Below, piece by piece: positions 16,500 through 25,447 of a stretch of DNA of 64,000 nucleotides. Position 1 is the first letter of the stretch, and the number at the start of each line of letters is the position of its first letter. The notes under the pieces are model-generated. The model saw only the letters and a list, made by a program, of their open reading frames with translations, searched no databases and was not told the origin of the DNA. Location of the stretch: assembly GCA_011364975.1 (NCBI GenBank), contig RDOE01000001.1, positions 1 to 64,000 on the forward strand. Direction: 5' to 3'. The position numbers were made by a program, and so were the translations under genes. Source of the stretch: Promethearchaeota archaeon (GTDB lineage Archaea; Asgardarchaeota; Lokiarchaeia; Sigyniarchaeales; SOKP01).

Positions 16500-17228
16500 C
16501 TGAAGCTGGACGATAAATTATTAAAAAAATCATTAAATGTAGCAATAAATTTTTCCCTTCAAAAGAAAGAAGGTTTTAAAGAGAAAGTAAGAAAGTTCGA
16601 TGAATCAATTGATTTCATTATCAATCTTAAAGATTTAAATCTAAATGATCCTAAGCAAAGAATTGACAAAGAGGTCATCTTACCTAATAATGTACTAAAA
16701 ACAGAAAAACCCGATGTATGTGTTATTGCTTCTGATGAGATCTTAATGGAAGCACGCAATATAGGACTTGATGTTTTAGATCTGGATGGATTAGTCAAAT
16801 TAAATAATGAGGAGAAAAAATATAAAAAGAAGTTTGTAAAAAAGTACGATTACTTCATTGTAGAAGATAAAATGATGCCAAATGTAGCTCGATATTTAGC
16901 GAGGTTCCTTGGACCTATAGGAAAAATGCCTAAACCATTTCCAAGCGGATATGGGATAATATCTACTCCAGATGATTTAAGAACTGCTGTTGATCGTTAT
17001 TTAAAAATAATAAGAATTCAATTGAAAAAGCAACCCTCAATTCAGGTGAAGATCGGGAAAAAATCTATGGAAAAGGAAAAAATCTTAGAGAATATGAAAG
17101 CGGTTGTTGAATATATTGCAGATCAAATGCCTCATAAATATAATAACATAAAATCAATTTATCTAAAAACCACAATGGGACGCCCTGTCAAAATTGATGA
17201 ACAATTCTTAAAAGGTGTTGAGGTGTAA
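16500..17228 (+). CDS. rpl1: ribosomal protein L1 (uL1), CTG start
   Basis: A 242-residue L1, forming the mobile L1 stalk and, in some archaea, repressing its own operon. The frame is closed by TGA at 16485, and the only possible starts before the first ATG (16746) are CTG 16500 and later codons. GGAGATG (16488-16494) lies 5 nt before the CTG. The N-terminus KLDDKLLKKSLNVAINFSLQKKEGFKE...FIINLKDLNLNDPKQRIDKEVILP is the genuine L1 N-terminal domain, so an ATG start would lose 82 conserved residues. FLGPIGKMPKPFPSG is the L1 signature. It begins 2 nt after rpl11. Confidence 0.9.
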   Translation: MKLDDKLLKKSLNVAINFSLQKKEGFKEKVRKFDESIDFIINLKDLNLNDPKQRIDKEVILPNNVLKTEKPDVCVIASDEILMEARNIGLDVLDLDGLVKLNNEEKKYKKKFVKKYDYFIVEDKMMPNVARYLARFLGPIGKMPKPFPSGYGIISTPDDLRTAVDRYLKIIRIQLKKQPSIQVKIGKKSMEKEKILENMKAVVEYIADQMPHKYNNIKSIYLKTTMGRPVKIDEQFLKGVEV

Positions 17229-17232
17229 AAAG

Positions 17233-18198
17233 TTGATTAAAAAGAAGCATATTCCGGCATGGAAGTTAGACGAAGTAAACCAATTAATAGATTTATTCAA
17301 GAATCATAAAAATGTAGTGGTAATCGAAGTTGGTAGGATAAATGATAGACAGATTCAAGAAATGAGAAAACTTTTGCGCGATAAAGCAGTAATTAAAATG
17401 TCCAAGAAAAATTTACAAGTAAGGGCAATTGAGCAGTATAAAAAGGAATCTAAGAAAGAAAATCTTGATGAATTTGCAAATCAGATTCCAGGACAAGCAG
17501 CATTATGTTTTACAAATTTAGATGTATTTGAGCTAAAAAATATATTTAATGAAAATGAATGGATGGTTGCGGCAAAACCAAATGAAATTACACCTGTTGA
17601 CATTTGGGTTCCTGCTGGTGATACCGGATTACCAACGGGACAGGTTATAAGTGAACTTAATATGACGCTTCGCTTACCTACAAAAATACAAAATGATACG
17701 ATTTGGATTAGAGAAGATACAAGAACCCATAAAGCAGGAGATTTAGTTGAAGTTAAACAAGCAGCGGTATTAAAGAAATTAGGAATTACTCCCATCGAGT
17801 CATTAATAAGAATACTTTTTGCCTGGAGTGATGGAGAACTTTTACCAGAAGAAATCTTATATATGAATCTAGAGCAGTTCCGAAAAGATGTAATCTCTGC
17901 TTATTTTTCAGCCCAAAGTCTTGCTTTGGATCTTGGAATCGTTGATCAAGAGACTTTTGCACCATTAGCTCAGAAGGCTCATCGTCAAGCTCTTGCCCTT
18001 CTTTTTGATATGCCTGTTTACATCGAAGATTTACGTGATGAGTATATTCGAAAAGCTACTTCAAATGCTTTGATACTTAATGCTATGATCTTAGGGGAGG
18101 GAACTCAAATACCTTCTAAAGAAATTAAGGAATCCAAAGAAGAAGAAGAAAAAGAAGAAGAAGAGGAGAGCGTGGGTATTGGAGGTTTATTTGGTTAA
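17233..18198 (+). CDS. rpl10: ribosomal protein L10/P0 (uL10)
   Basis: A 321-residue archaeal P0, the base of the ribosomal stalk that binds L12 dimers and translation GTPases. An in-frame TTG at 17215 overlaps rpl1 and has no ribosome-binding site. TTG 17233, 7 nt after GAGGTGT, is preferred and gives IKKKHIPAWKLDEV. The C-terminus has a run of acidic residues and ends SVGIGGLFG, the conserved factor-binding tail shared with L12. Confidence 0.93.
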   Translation: MIKKKHIPAWKLDEVNQLIDLFKNHKNVVVIEVGRINDRQIQEMRKLLRDKAVIKMSKKNLQVRAIEQYKKESKKENLDEFANQIPGQAALCFTNLDVFELKNIFNENEWMVAAKPNEITPVDIWVPAGDTGLPTGQVISELNMTLRLPTKIQNDTIWIREDTRTHKAGDLVEVKQAAVLKKLGITPIESLIRILFAWSDGELLPEEILYMNLEQFRKDVISAYFSAQSLALDLGIVDQETFAPLAQKAHRQALALLFDMPVYIEDLRDEYIRKATSNALILNAMILGEGTQIPSKEIKESKEEEEKEEEEESVGIGGLFG

Positions 18199-18273
18199 AT
18201 AATTAAATAATTTTTTTAAAATACTATAAAAATAAGATTAAATACATAAATTAGTAAAAAGGAGGATAAAACA

Positions 18274-18573
18274 ATGGAAAGTATATATGCAGCACTTTTA
18301 CTACATAAAGTTGGTGGCAATATTACGGAAGCAACCTTGGAAAAGGTATTAAAAGCAGCAGGGGCAACAGTGGATAAAAATCAGCTAAGTAAATTAGTTG
18401 CAGGTTTAAAAGAAGCAGATATTGATTCGATTATAAGTTCTGCCGCTGTCGCACCTATGGTTGCTGCTCCTACAGCTAGCGGAGCTGCTCCAAAAGCAGA
18501 AAGCAAAAAAGAAGAAAAGAAGAAAGAAGAAGAAGAAGATGAGGAGCCTACTGGAATAGGCTCACTTTTTTAG
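18274..18573 (+). CDS. rpl12: ribosomal protein L12/P1
   Basis: A 99-residue stalk protein. It has the N-terminal dimerisation helices (MESIYAALLLHKVGGNITEATLEKVLKAAG), an Ala/Pro hinge, a Lys/Glu-rich linker and the GTPase-factor-binding tail ending GIGSLF. AAAGGAGGA lies upstream of the ATG. Last gene of the L11-L1-L10-L12 operon; T-rich sequence after it (18601-18680) may end transcription. Confidence 0.95.
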   Translation: MESIYAALLLHKVGGNITEATLEKVLKAAGATVDKNQLSKLVAGLKEADIDSIISSAAVAPMVAAPTASGAAPKAESKKEEKKKEEEEDEEPTGIGSLF

Positions 18574-18727
18574 AAAAATAATGGTGCTGTCAAAAGGAAT
18601 CTAATAAATTTAGTTATAGAATTTTTTTTTATTTTTTTTATATTTATTATTCTGATATTTTTTATCATAAAGTTTTTTTAAAATTCAATTTTTTTTAAGT
18701 TATATTGTTGATTATTTTAGCAAAAAT

Positions 18728-18748
18728 AATACCAACATAATTGGTATT
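18728..18748. promoter_or_regulatory. perfect inverted repeat upstream of secY
   Basis: AATACCAA, spacer CATAA, TTGGTATT: an 8-bp perfect dyad ending 26 bp before the secY ATG. It could be a regulator-binding site near the promoter or a leader hairpin. It is the only clear dyad in the 200-bp rpl12-secY gap, which is otherwise T-rich. Confidence 0.4.
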
Positions 18749-18773
18749 CTATAAGATAAAGTACTGATAGACT

Positions 18774-20231
18774 ATGGCTGGAAAATTTCTAAAGTTTTTC
18801 TCACCCTTCGTTCGTGTGATGCCAGAAATAAGGCAACCACAGAGGGAAGTCAGTTTTAAAGAGAAATTATTGTGGACTGCAGTTGTTTTAATTATTTATT
18901 TAATAATGTCAAATATTCCGCTTTTTGGGGTTACTGTACAAGAAACAACTGATTATTATTATTGGCTTCGAGTTATATTAGCAAGCCAACGAGGAACCCT
19001 CACAGAATTAGGTATAGGCCCTATTGTTACAGCAGGATTGATTATGCAATTACTTTTAGGATCAAAAATAATACGCGTCGATATGAGTGATCCATATGAT
19101 AGAGCAATGTTTAGTGGGTCTCAAAAAGTGTTAGCGATGTTCTTAACAATTTTTAATGCTCTTGCGTATTTAATAGGAGGGGCATTTGGTGATCTTTCAA
19201 TTATTAATGCCACATTCTTATTTTTACAGTTGATATTCGCAGGACTCATTATCATTCTATTAGACGAATTATTACAAAAAGGATGGGGATTAGGAAGCGG
19301 TGTATCCCTTTTTATCGCAGCAGGAGTTGCAGGGCAAATATTTTGGAACTGCTTTAACTTTATCGAGATCGAAGGAGGGCTTTCTAGAGGACTTGTAATC
19401 GCTTTTTTCCAGGCTCTAGCTAATCCTGCTTTAATGGACTCTTTACTTAGTAGAGGAAGTCAATTACCTACGATTCTTGGAGGAATTACCACATTACTAA
19501 TATTTGCTATTGTAATTTGGTTTGAATCAACGCGTGTTGAAATTCCATTAGCATACCGTGGGTATAGGGGATTTAAAGGAAAGTATCCAATGAAATTACT
19601 ATATGTATCCAATATCCCCGTTATACTCGTCAATGCGTTATATGCTAACTTTCTCTTCTTTGGTCAATTATTGGCAGGACCAGAGGCCGCATTGCGGAGT
19701 TCAAACGGGGGTCTCATTCCAGATTTCTGGTTGAATTTAATTGGAGAATTTGATACCCAAAGTGCTGGAGCGCAAGGTAGTTATTTGGTACCAACATCGG
19801 GACTCTTATATTTTTTAACACCTCCACAAGGACTTGAACAATTAGCTCTTGACCCACTACGTGCTATAATTTATTTAGGTATATTCATCTTTTTGTGCGT
19901 AATGCTAGGGCGTGTCTGGGTCGAAGTTAGTGGGCTTGCACCTAGAGATATATCAAGGCAAATTATTGATTCAGGAATGCAAGTTCCAGGATTTAGAAGC
20001 TCAGAAAAAATTATTGAGAGAATATTGAAGAGATATATTCCAACGCTCGTGATTTTAAACGGTTTTATAATTGCGGTTATGAGTTTCTTTGCAGATTCTC
20101 TTGGTGCATTGACATCAGGCACGGGCCTTTTGATCGCAATAGGTATCACGCATCAATATAGCGAAACGATTGCAAAAGAGCTAGCAGCTAGTCAATATCC
20201 GGGCATGCGTTCATTTCTGGGATTAGATTAA
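18774..20231 (+). CDS. secY: protein translocase subunit SecY
   Basis: A 485-residue, ten-helix pore of the Sec translocon. The archaeal N-terminus (FFSPFVRVMPEIRQPQREVSFKEKLLWT), plug region, LGIGPIVTAGLIMQLL and the cytoplasmic loop PLAYRGYRGFKGKYPMKLLY are all present. In most archaea secY ends the spc operon after L15. Here it stands behind the stalk operon, about 25 kb from L15, with the DUF106 gene next to it. Confidence 0.96.
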   Translation: MAGKFLKFFSPFVRVMPEIRQPQREVSFKEKLLWTAVVLIIYLIMSNIPLFGVTVQETTDYYYWLRVILASQRGTLTELGIGPIVTAGLIMQLLLGSKIIRVDMSDPYDRAMFSGSQKVLAMFLTIFNALAYLIGGAFGDLSIINATFLFLQLIFAGLIIILLDELLQKGWGLGSGVSLFIAAGVAGQIFWNCFNFIEIEGGLSRGLVIAFFQALANPALMDSLLSRGSQLPTILGGITTLLIFAIVIWFESTRVEIPLAYRGYRGFKGKYPMKLLYVSNIPVILVNALYANFLFFGQLLAGPEAALRSSNGGLIPDFWLNLIGEFDTQSAGAQGSYLVPTSGLLYFLTPPQGLEQLALDPLRAIIYLGIFIFLCVMLGRVWVEVSGLAPRDISRQIIDSGMQVPGFRSSEKIIERILKRYIPTLVILNGFIIAVMSFFADSLGALTSGTGLLIAIGITHQYSETIAKELAASQYPGMRSFLGLD

Positions 20232-20346
20232 GTTATCAATGATTAACGATTACTTATTCTTTTATTCACTCTTATTCGCAAAATTTACTGAATATAAATC
20301 TATGCTGTTAGACATAGTTATTTCGATAAAATTAAAATAATATTAA

Positions 20347-21036
20347 ATGTATTTCATCATAATTATGTTCTTATTATTTCTTCAAGAATCAAATGCTTTT
20401 TTGGATTGGATAAGATATCCTCCGGGATCAATGATTTTTATCTTTTTATTAGCAACAATGACTGCCCTTATTAGTACTGGATTGACTCGTTGGTTAGTTG
20501 ACACAGAGGCCATCAATAGGAAACAAGTAATCATGAAAGCGCATGATGAGGAGAAAGCAAAAATCATTGAAATGGCTGAAATTGATCCTGAAAAGTATAG
20601 AAAACAAAGAAAGAGATGGGAACGATTAAACGTAGTTCTAAAGCAATCACAACAGAGAATGGCCATGAAACGTATGTTGCCAAGCTGTATCACATTTGTT
20701 CCAATGATTATTATTTTTTCAGTTGTTCGCCAACTCTTCTTCAACAACCCAGTTGCATTATCTCCTATGAATGCAAACGATGTTTTATTTATTGGCCAAA
20801 TGATGGCAGCGGATACACCTAGCGCTTACCCATGGACACAATTAGTATATGGTATCCCAAGGATTATAGGATTAAATGACGGATGGATAAATTTTACTGC
20901 GTGGTACTTTCTTAGTAGTTTTGGTATTAGTACTTTAATTCAGAGAATTTTCAGGCTTCAAACCCAAGCTACAGGTGGTATGGAGCAGATGATGGGTGGC
21001 TCTAAAGCGAAAGCTTTGGAATTTCCGGATATATAA
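20347..21036 (+). CDS. DUF106 membrane insertase (EMC3/TMCO1/YidC-like)
   Basis: A 229-residue protein with three main membrane helices. A charged coiled-coil hairpin (residues 57-105, EEKAKIIEMAEIDPEKYRKQRKRWERLNVVLKQ) follows the first helices, and MLPSCITFVPMIIIF begins the next. This is the DUF106 layout, the archaeal member of the Oxa1 superfamily that includes eukaryotic EMC3 and TMCO1. It helps insert membrane proteins. The C-terminus is rich in Met, Gly and Gln (GGMEQMMGGSKAKA). Position after secY supports a shared role. Confidence 0.9.
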   Translation: MYFIIIMFLLFLQESNAFLDWIRYPPGSMIFIFLLATMTALISTGLTRWLVDTEAINRKQVIMKAHDEEKAKIIEMAEIDPEKYRKQRKRWERLNVVLKQSQQRMAMKRMLPSCITFVPMIIIFSVVRQLFFNNPVALSPMNANDVLFIGQMMAADTPSAYPWTQLVYGIPRIIGLNDGWINFTAWYFLSSFGISTLIQRIFRLQTQATGGMEQMMGGSKAKALEFPDI

Positions 21037-21138
21037 TATTAGCTCTTTTAGTTTATGGTAAGAGTTGGTGTAGCATTCTAGTAAATTTACAAAATTTAAT
21101 AATTATTAATTTTGTTATTTAAGGTTATTTAAGATAAG

Positions 21139-21240
21139 CGCAGACAGAGGGATTCGAACCCTCGAGTGCTTGCGCACACTGGCTTTATGGGAAAACCCTA
21201 CACTCCAAGCCAGCGCCGTACCGGGCTAGGCAATGTCTGC
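21139..21240 (-). tRNA. tRNA-Ser(GGA) with anticodon-loop intron
   Basis: A class II tRNA: acceptor GCAGACA/TGTCTGC, D-arm GCC..GGC, anticodon stem CTGGC/GCCAG, long variable arm GTGC-GCAA-GCAC, T-arm GAGGG-TTCGAAT-CCCTC and discriminator G, all fitting serine. The anticodon GGA (UCC/UCU codons) is at positions 34-36. The loop is enlarged by 18 nt (21185-21202), the canonical intron site between 37 and 38. The hairpin there is short, a relaxed BHB (3 bp plus mismatch). CCA is not encoded. Confidence 0.92.
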
Positions 21241-21323
21241 ATTTTGGTAAAAATCATTCTTATATTGGAAATAATAAAAAATGTGTTATTATTTATTACT
21301 TGAATAAATAATTTTGTTTGTAT

Positions 21324-21611
21324 TTATTTTATGGGTATTGGGAGTACTTCTTTCATTTTCTTCTCTAATTTAGCCTTTTTGATTGCAGCTTCAATATCTT
21401 CATGTTTAGCACCTTTCTTAATATCAATGGTCTCTGAAAGTGGTTCAACATGCTTATAATTAACTCTTCTTCTTTTTACTTTTAAACCATCAATAATTAT
21501 ATAATTTTTATCAATGATATCTACGATGACTCCGTAATGTCCTGCTTCTCTACCCATAGTCTTGATAACTAATCTACCTATATCGTATACGCTCATATAA
21601 TTCGTCACCAA
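21324..21611 (-). CDS. rpl14e: ribosomal protein L14e
   Basis: A 95-residue archaeal/eukaryotic L14e with an SH3-like KOW fold: YDIGRLVIKTMGREAGHYGVIVDIIDKNYIIIDG and RRRVNYKHVEPL. It lies in the same neighbourhood as cmk and L34e, an archaeal cluster that usually continues from secY. Here the three are on the strand opposite to secY and DUF106. Confidence 0.93.
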   Translation of the reverse strand: MVTNYMSVYDIGRLVIKTMGREAGHYGVIVDIIDKNYIIIDGLKVKRRRVNYKHVEPLSETIDIKKGAKHEDIEAAIKKAKLEKKMKEVLPIPIK

Positions 21612-21731
21612 ATTATTTTATATAAGTTTATATCTACTAATCTAATGAAAAATCAGTAGAGATAAACATTTAGTGGTAGATTAAAAAATAATTACAGAAA
21701 TAAATTTTTTATGATTTCTAAAAAGCTTAAA

Positions 21732-22268
21732 TCAGTTTTTTTTTTTTAATTCTGAAAGGATTTTTTTGAGTATTTCTTGAATTGATAGTGATTCTGTATC
21801 AATAATTATATCATACAACTCTTTTTTAACACTTTCATTGTTTAAATCAATATTATATAACTCCTTATAGCGATCCAATTCAGATTTCTCTCTTAAGAGT
21901 GTTTCATCTAATTTTGCTTTAAAATTACTTTGATCCCGCTCAACTATCCTCATTATTCTAGTTTTCAATGGACAGGTAAGGAGTATCTTCATATCTGCAA
22001 TTGATTTGAGGAGATACCCTCCTAATTGGCTATCAATAATGATATTATCCTTTCTACCAAATTCGATAACACGGTTATCTAATTCTTTATCAATTTCAGG
22101 ATGATTCTCAACATATAAAGAAAATTCTTCTAAGGACATATTTTTTTCCTGGGCTAGCTCTCGAAATGCTTGCCCTGCAGCATAATAATCTAACTTTAAA
22201 CTTTCAGCAAGTAATTTTCCTATAGTAGATTTCCCTGTTCCGTGCAGTCCAGATATTACGATTATCAT
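21732..22268 (-). CDS. cmk: cytidylate kinase (archaeal type)
   Basis: A 178-residue P-loop kinase phosphorylating CMP/dCMP. GLHGTGKST (7-15) is the P-loop, and AGQAFRELAQEKNMSLEEFSLYVENHPEIDKELD is characteristic of archaeal Cmk. RIMRIVERDQ forms the lid arginines. It sits between L14e and L34e, its common place in archaea. Confidence 0.92.
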   Translation of the reverse strand: MIIVISGLHGTGKSTIGKLLAESLKLDYYAAGQAFRELAQEKNMSLEEFSLYVENHPEIDKELDNRVIEFGRKDNIIIDSQLGGYLLKSIADMKILLTCPLKTRIMRIVERDQSNFKAKLDETLLREKSELDRYKELYNIDLNNESVKKELYDIIIDTESLSIQEILKKILSELKKKN

Positions 22269-22363
22269 TTTAATTTTTCAAACTTAAATTGATGCGTTTA
22301 AACAGATAAGTTTTTTAAATTATTTTATGATAAAATTCTAATCTAAAGAGAGATGAAAATCTT

Positions 22364-22633
22364 TTAAGAATGCCAAATAGATTCCTTAATTATTGTTTGA
22401 AGGCATTTGGAGCAGTATCTACCACTTTCAATTCGATTAGCTCGTCTTGAAGTATTATCTGTTTTCTTCATTTTAAAGGGTCTCAATTTAGGTACAGATT
22501 GTAATGGCTTTTTACACAAAGCACATTGAGCATGAGAAGGTTTTCGACGCCAATAGTGAATAACATTATTATTTCCAGGGGTTCTTACTATTTTCCGTGC
22601 TTGAGCTTTTGATCTTAAACCGGGTCTTGGCAA
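22364..22633 (-). CDS. rpl34e: ribosomal protein L34e
   Basis: An 89-residue basic protein with a zinc-binding CALCKKPL and a later CSKC pair (eL34). The N-terminus MPRPGLRSKAQARKIVRTPGNNNVIHYWRRKP is typical of the family. First of the L34e-cmk-L14e group on this strand. Confidence 0.94.
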   Translation of the reverse strand: MPRPGLRSKAQARKIVRTPGNNNVIHYWRRKPSHAQCALCKKPLQSVPKLRPFKMKKTDNTSRRANRIESGRYCSKCLQTIIKESIWHS

Positions 22634-22724
22634 ACTTATTACCTTGTAGTATTAATTTAGGATAGATCACGATTAATATTATAGATTGCAAAAGCATGAA
22701 AAGTTAATTAATTTTTTGATTTAA

Positions 22725-23339
22725 TTATATTTTTAGATTTAATTTTTGTTGGAAGTCATTATACATGGTATATACTTCGTCTATTAGTGAATTTCGAAAT
22801 TGGGTATTAGAAAAAAATTGTGTTTTATTGGAGCGAAAATTATCGTAAATAGAGGAAATTTTTCTTTTAATTAGTTCAAGTCCCGGGAATTTTTCCAGGT
22901 TGGTAATTAAATCTTTAAAGAGCCCAAAAATAAACTCATAATTTTCAAATTCTACAAGTTTTAAACCATCCATTAAAGTGATAAAAGAAGCGGTTATTTC
23001 AGAAGTTGTTCCTGGAATCTGCAGTATGGAAGAAGATACCGAAGAAGAGAAGGTGTTAGAATTAAAGTTAAGAGATGATGCATTATTTATTATAGAAATC
23101 GCTTTATAGTATTCTTCAGTAAATTTCATTTGATCTAAGATCTCTAACAATTTCAAATTATTCTCATTTAATATAAAATGGATATTTATCAAATTATTCA
23201 TAGCATTCTTAATTGAACGCTTAAAAAAGTGGTCCTCTATAACACCACTTATGTAATTGCTGTTTAATTTAATGATTGTATTTACCAGAGAGAATATTTC
23301 AGATTCTATTTCATCTAGATTTTTTTCTTTTTCAGACAT
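22725..23339 (-). CDS. helical hypothetical protein
   Basis: A 204-residue protein predicted to be almost all helix, rich in Asn, Ile, Lys and Ser. It has a serine-rich stretch in the middle (NTFSSSVSSSILQIPGTTSE) and no membrane segment. It precedes the L34e gene by 91 bp and lies 30 bp after the Yip1 gene, so it may be co-transcribed with the Yip1 protein. No family recognised. Confidence 0.5.
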   Translation of the reverse strand: MSEKEKNLDEIESEIFSLVNTIIKLNSNYISGVIEDHFFKRSIKNAMNNLINIHFILNENNLKLLEILDQMKFTEEYYKAISIINNASSLNFNSNTFSSSVSSSILQIPGTTSEITASFITLMDGLKLVEFENYEFIFGLFKDLITNLEKFPGLELIKRKISSIYDNFRSNKTQFFSNTQFRNSLIDEVYTMYNDFQQKLNLKI

Positions 23340-23368
23340 ACCAGTTATTTTTAATCTAAATATTAATC

Positions 23369-24286
23369 TTATAACATAAATGTGGGTCTAAGGAAATAAA
23401 AAAGTATTGCCACAACTACACCAACACCTAAAGATGATAAAAGGACACGAATAGTAGATGAATTTGATAATTCTCTAATTGCTAGTGATATTAAAATTGG
23501 AACCCATATAGCAATAGTTAAACCCTCAATAAGATGAAGAACTGTCCATGTAGGAGAATTAAAAATTGGTAGAAACAGATCTGAATTAAAAACGAAAAGA
23601 TTTGGGATTACAATATTGGGTAAACCTACTAATATTATAATAATTTGGATTGGAGTAATAATTAATAAGGGAGCAAAAGCACTAAACATCATTTTAAATT
23701 TGAAGGCTTGCTGCTGATTTAAAGTACCGCCTTTATATATGCTAAATGGACTCATTTCAGCTTCCCTATATTTTACACCTTCCTCTTCCTTTCCTCCAAA
23801 TCGACTCTCTATTCGTTCAGAAAAATCAACTGCAACATTAGCACCTTTAGTAAAAAGCCAAATTAACACAAATCCAAAAATTGCATAAAATGCAAATCCA
23901 AACCCAAAAAAAGCTAAAAATACCGCAAAATTATAAAAAAAGCTAATAAAACCTAACGGATTAATATTTTGAACATTAACATGTGAAAACAAAGCTAATC
24001 CCATTAAACCATAGATCAAAGAATTGAATAATAGGATTTTATAACCAGGAGAACTTTTTCTTTTATGATTGATATTCCAAAAAGCTTCATTTGGTTTTAT
24101 AAATAACCAAAGAATTAATATATACCACGGAACTGGATTAGTCCATTCATCTTCTATTCGTTTAAAAATAGAAAAACTTTCAATTTTTTCAATTCTTAAT
24201 CTTTTACCACAAAACGCGCATACATATGAATCGATTCTATTATCGTTACCACATCTTGGACATCTATTAGCTACGGTCGTCGACAT
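23369..24286 (-). CDS. zinc-ribbon Yip1-domain membrane protein
   Basis: A 305-residue protein. Residues 9-30 form a zinc ribbon (CPRCGNDNRIDSYVCAFCGK). After about residue 50 come the PW-rich segment and five membrane helices of a Yip1 domain (WLFIKPNEAFWNINHKRKSSPGYKILLFNSLIYGLMG). In eukaryotes Yip1 proteins act with Rab GTPases in vesicle traffic. Archaeal members are widespread and their role is unknown. The zinc-ribbon fusion is common in Asgard proteins. Confidence 0.75.
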   Translation of the reverse strand: MSTTVANRCPRCGNDNRIDSYVCAFCGKRLRIEKIESFSIFKRIEDEWTNPVPWYILILWLFIKPNEAFWNINHKRKSSPGYKILLFNSLIYGLMGLALFSHVNVQNINPLGFISFFYNFAVFLAFFGFGFAFYAIFGFVLIWLFTKGANVAVDFSERIESRFGGKEEEGVKYREAEMSPFSIYKGGTLNQQQAFKFKMMFSAFAPLLIITPIQIIIILVGLPNIVIPNLFVFNSDLFLPIFNSPTWTVLHLIEGLTIAIWVPILISLAIRELSNSSTIRVLLSSLGVGVVVAILFYFLRPTFML

Positions 24287-24361
24287 AATTAATTAGATTT
24301 AAATTTTTATAATAATCATATAATTATAATCATATAAAAATTTCTTTTATTCTTATAATAT

Positions 24362-25447
24362 TTAAGAGCCAAATTCGATTATAAAAGAATTTTCATTTTT
24401 AAGAATATGGTATTTACGATTTGTGAATAGTTGAATTAATTCAATATTAGTTTTAGTATGACTGGAAATTTCAAGAACTTTTATCCGTGAAAAACCATCA
24501 ACATAAGCCATAAGTGGAATTAATTGATCACTAAGATAATTATCAACAGGAATTTCATTTTCAATATAATTGATCATAATATGGGCTGCAGTCTTACCAA
24601 GAGTTTCTGAGGAAATTTTTTTTTCTCCTAAAATTGTACCAGTTGATAATATTGAACCATTATTAGAACATGTCCATAAACATAAACCCACTCCAGGACT
24701 CAATGAATCAACGTACTGAATTTTTATATCTGTTTCAAGCCCTAATTTGCGTTTAATTTCAGAATTTATAGCATTACATATTCGGGATCCTATGTTTGAA
24801 CCATCTCTCTTCAAATGAGTTGTTATAATAATTTCACCTTGTATCTTCTTAATTATTCCCATCTCAGTTAATATGACAGGTTTAAGGCTCTTTTTTGGCA
24901 AATTTATAGAACAAAAAGTTTTGGCACCCCCCTTGGGGTAAAAGCCGTATTTTTTTATATCTAAATTAATTGAGAGTCCTGATCTTTCATATATTGGATA
25001 TGTAACTTTATTTAGATAATTAAGACTTGGAGCCCATTTCCCAAAGGTTCCACCACCATTAATTGTAATACTTAATTTTTCAGGCTGACGATATCTAAGA
25101 CAAGCTATTTGGATTGGTTGAAGCAATAAACCGATGCTTGCTGCAGTACTAATACTTATATTAGAATTCTCTTTCAAACTTTCAGTATTAGGCATGAATG
25201 TAATTTCAGTTGTCCCAACTTCGCATTTACTTAAATTACTATTTGTTATAGTAGCTAGCGTTCTTAAGCCTAAGAGGTGCTGCATTCTTAGTCCAGGTTG
25301 GGCTCTATTTGCTCGTATATTCGTAATATTTATCGCACGATTATAAAGAATAGAAAAAGCAGCTCCTAATCGTAGGATAGACCCTCCACCTTCTCCAAAT
25401 GATCCATCTATCTTTAACATTTTATCATTAGTCACAGTTTTCATCAT
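24362..25447 (-). CDS. rtcA: RNA 3'-terminal phosphate cyclase
   Basis: A 361-residue enzyme converting RNA 3'-phosphate ends to 2',3'-cyclic phosphates with ATP through an adenylated histidine. DGSFGEGGGSILRLGAAFSIL and NIRANRAQPGLRMQHL are the family signatures; NGGGTFGKWAPS and KTAAHIMINYI follow. It overlaps the Nudix-NMNAT gene by 4 nt (ATGA). In an organism with many BHB introns, an end-healing enzyme fits RNA processing, but the link is only suggestive. Confidence 0.93.
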   Translation of the reverse strand: MMKTVTNDKMLKIDGSFGEGGGSILRLGAAFSILYNRAINITNIRANRAQPGLRMQHLLGLRTLATITNSNLSKCEVGTTEITFMPNTESLKENSNISISTAASIGLLLQPIQIACLRYRQPEKLSITINGGGTFGKWAPSLNYLNKVTYPIYERSGLSINLDIKKYGFYPKGGAKTFCSINLPKKSLKPVILTEMGIIKKIQGEIIITTHLKRDGSNIGSRICNAINSEIKRKLGLETDIKIQYVDSLSPGVGLCLWTCSNNGSILSTGTILGEKKISSETLGKTAAHIMINYIENEIPVDNYLSDQLIPLMAYVDGFSRIKVLEISSHTKTNIELIQLFTNRKYHILKNENSFIIEFGS

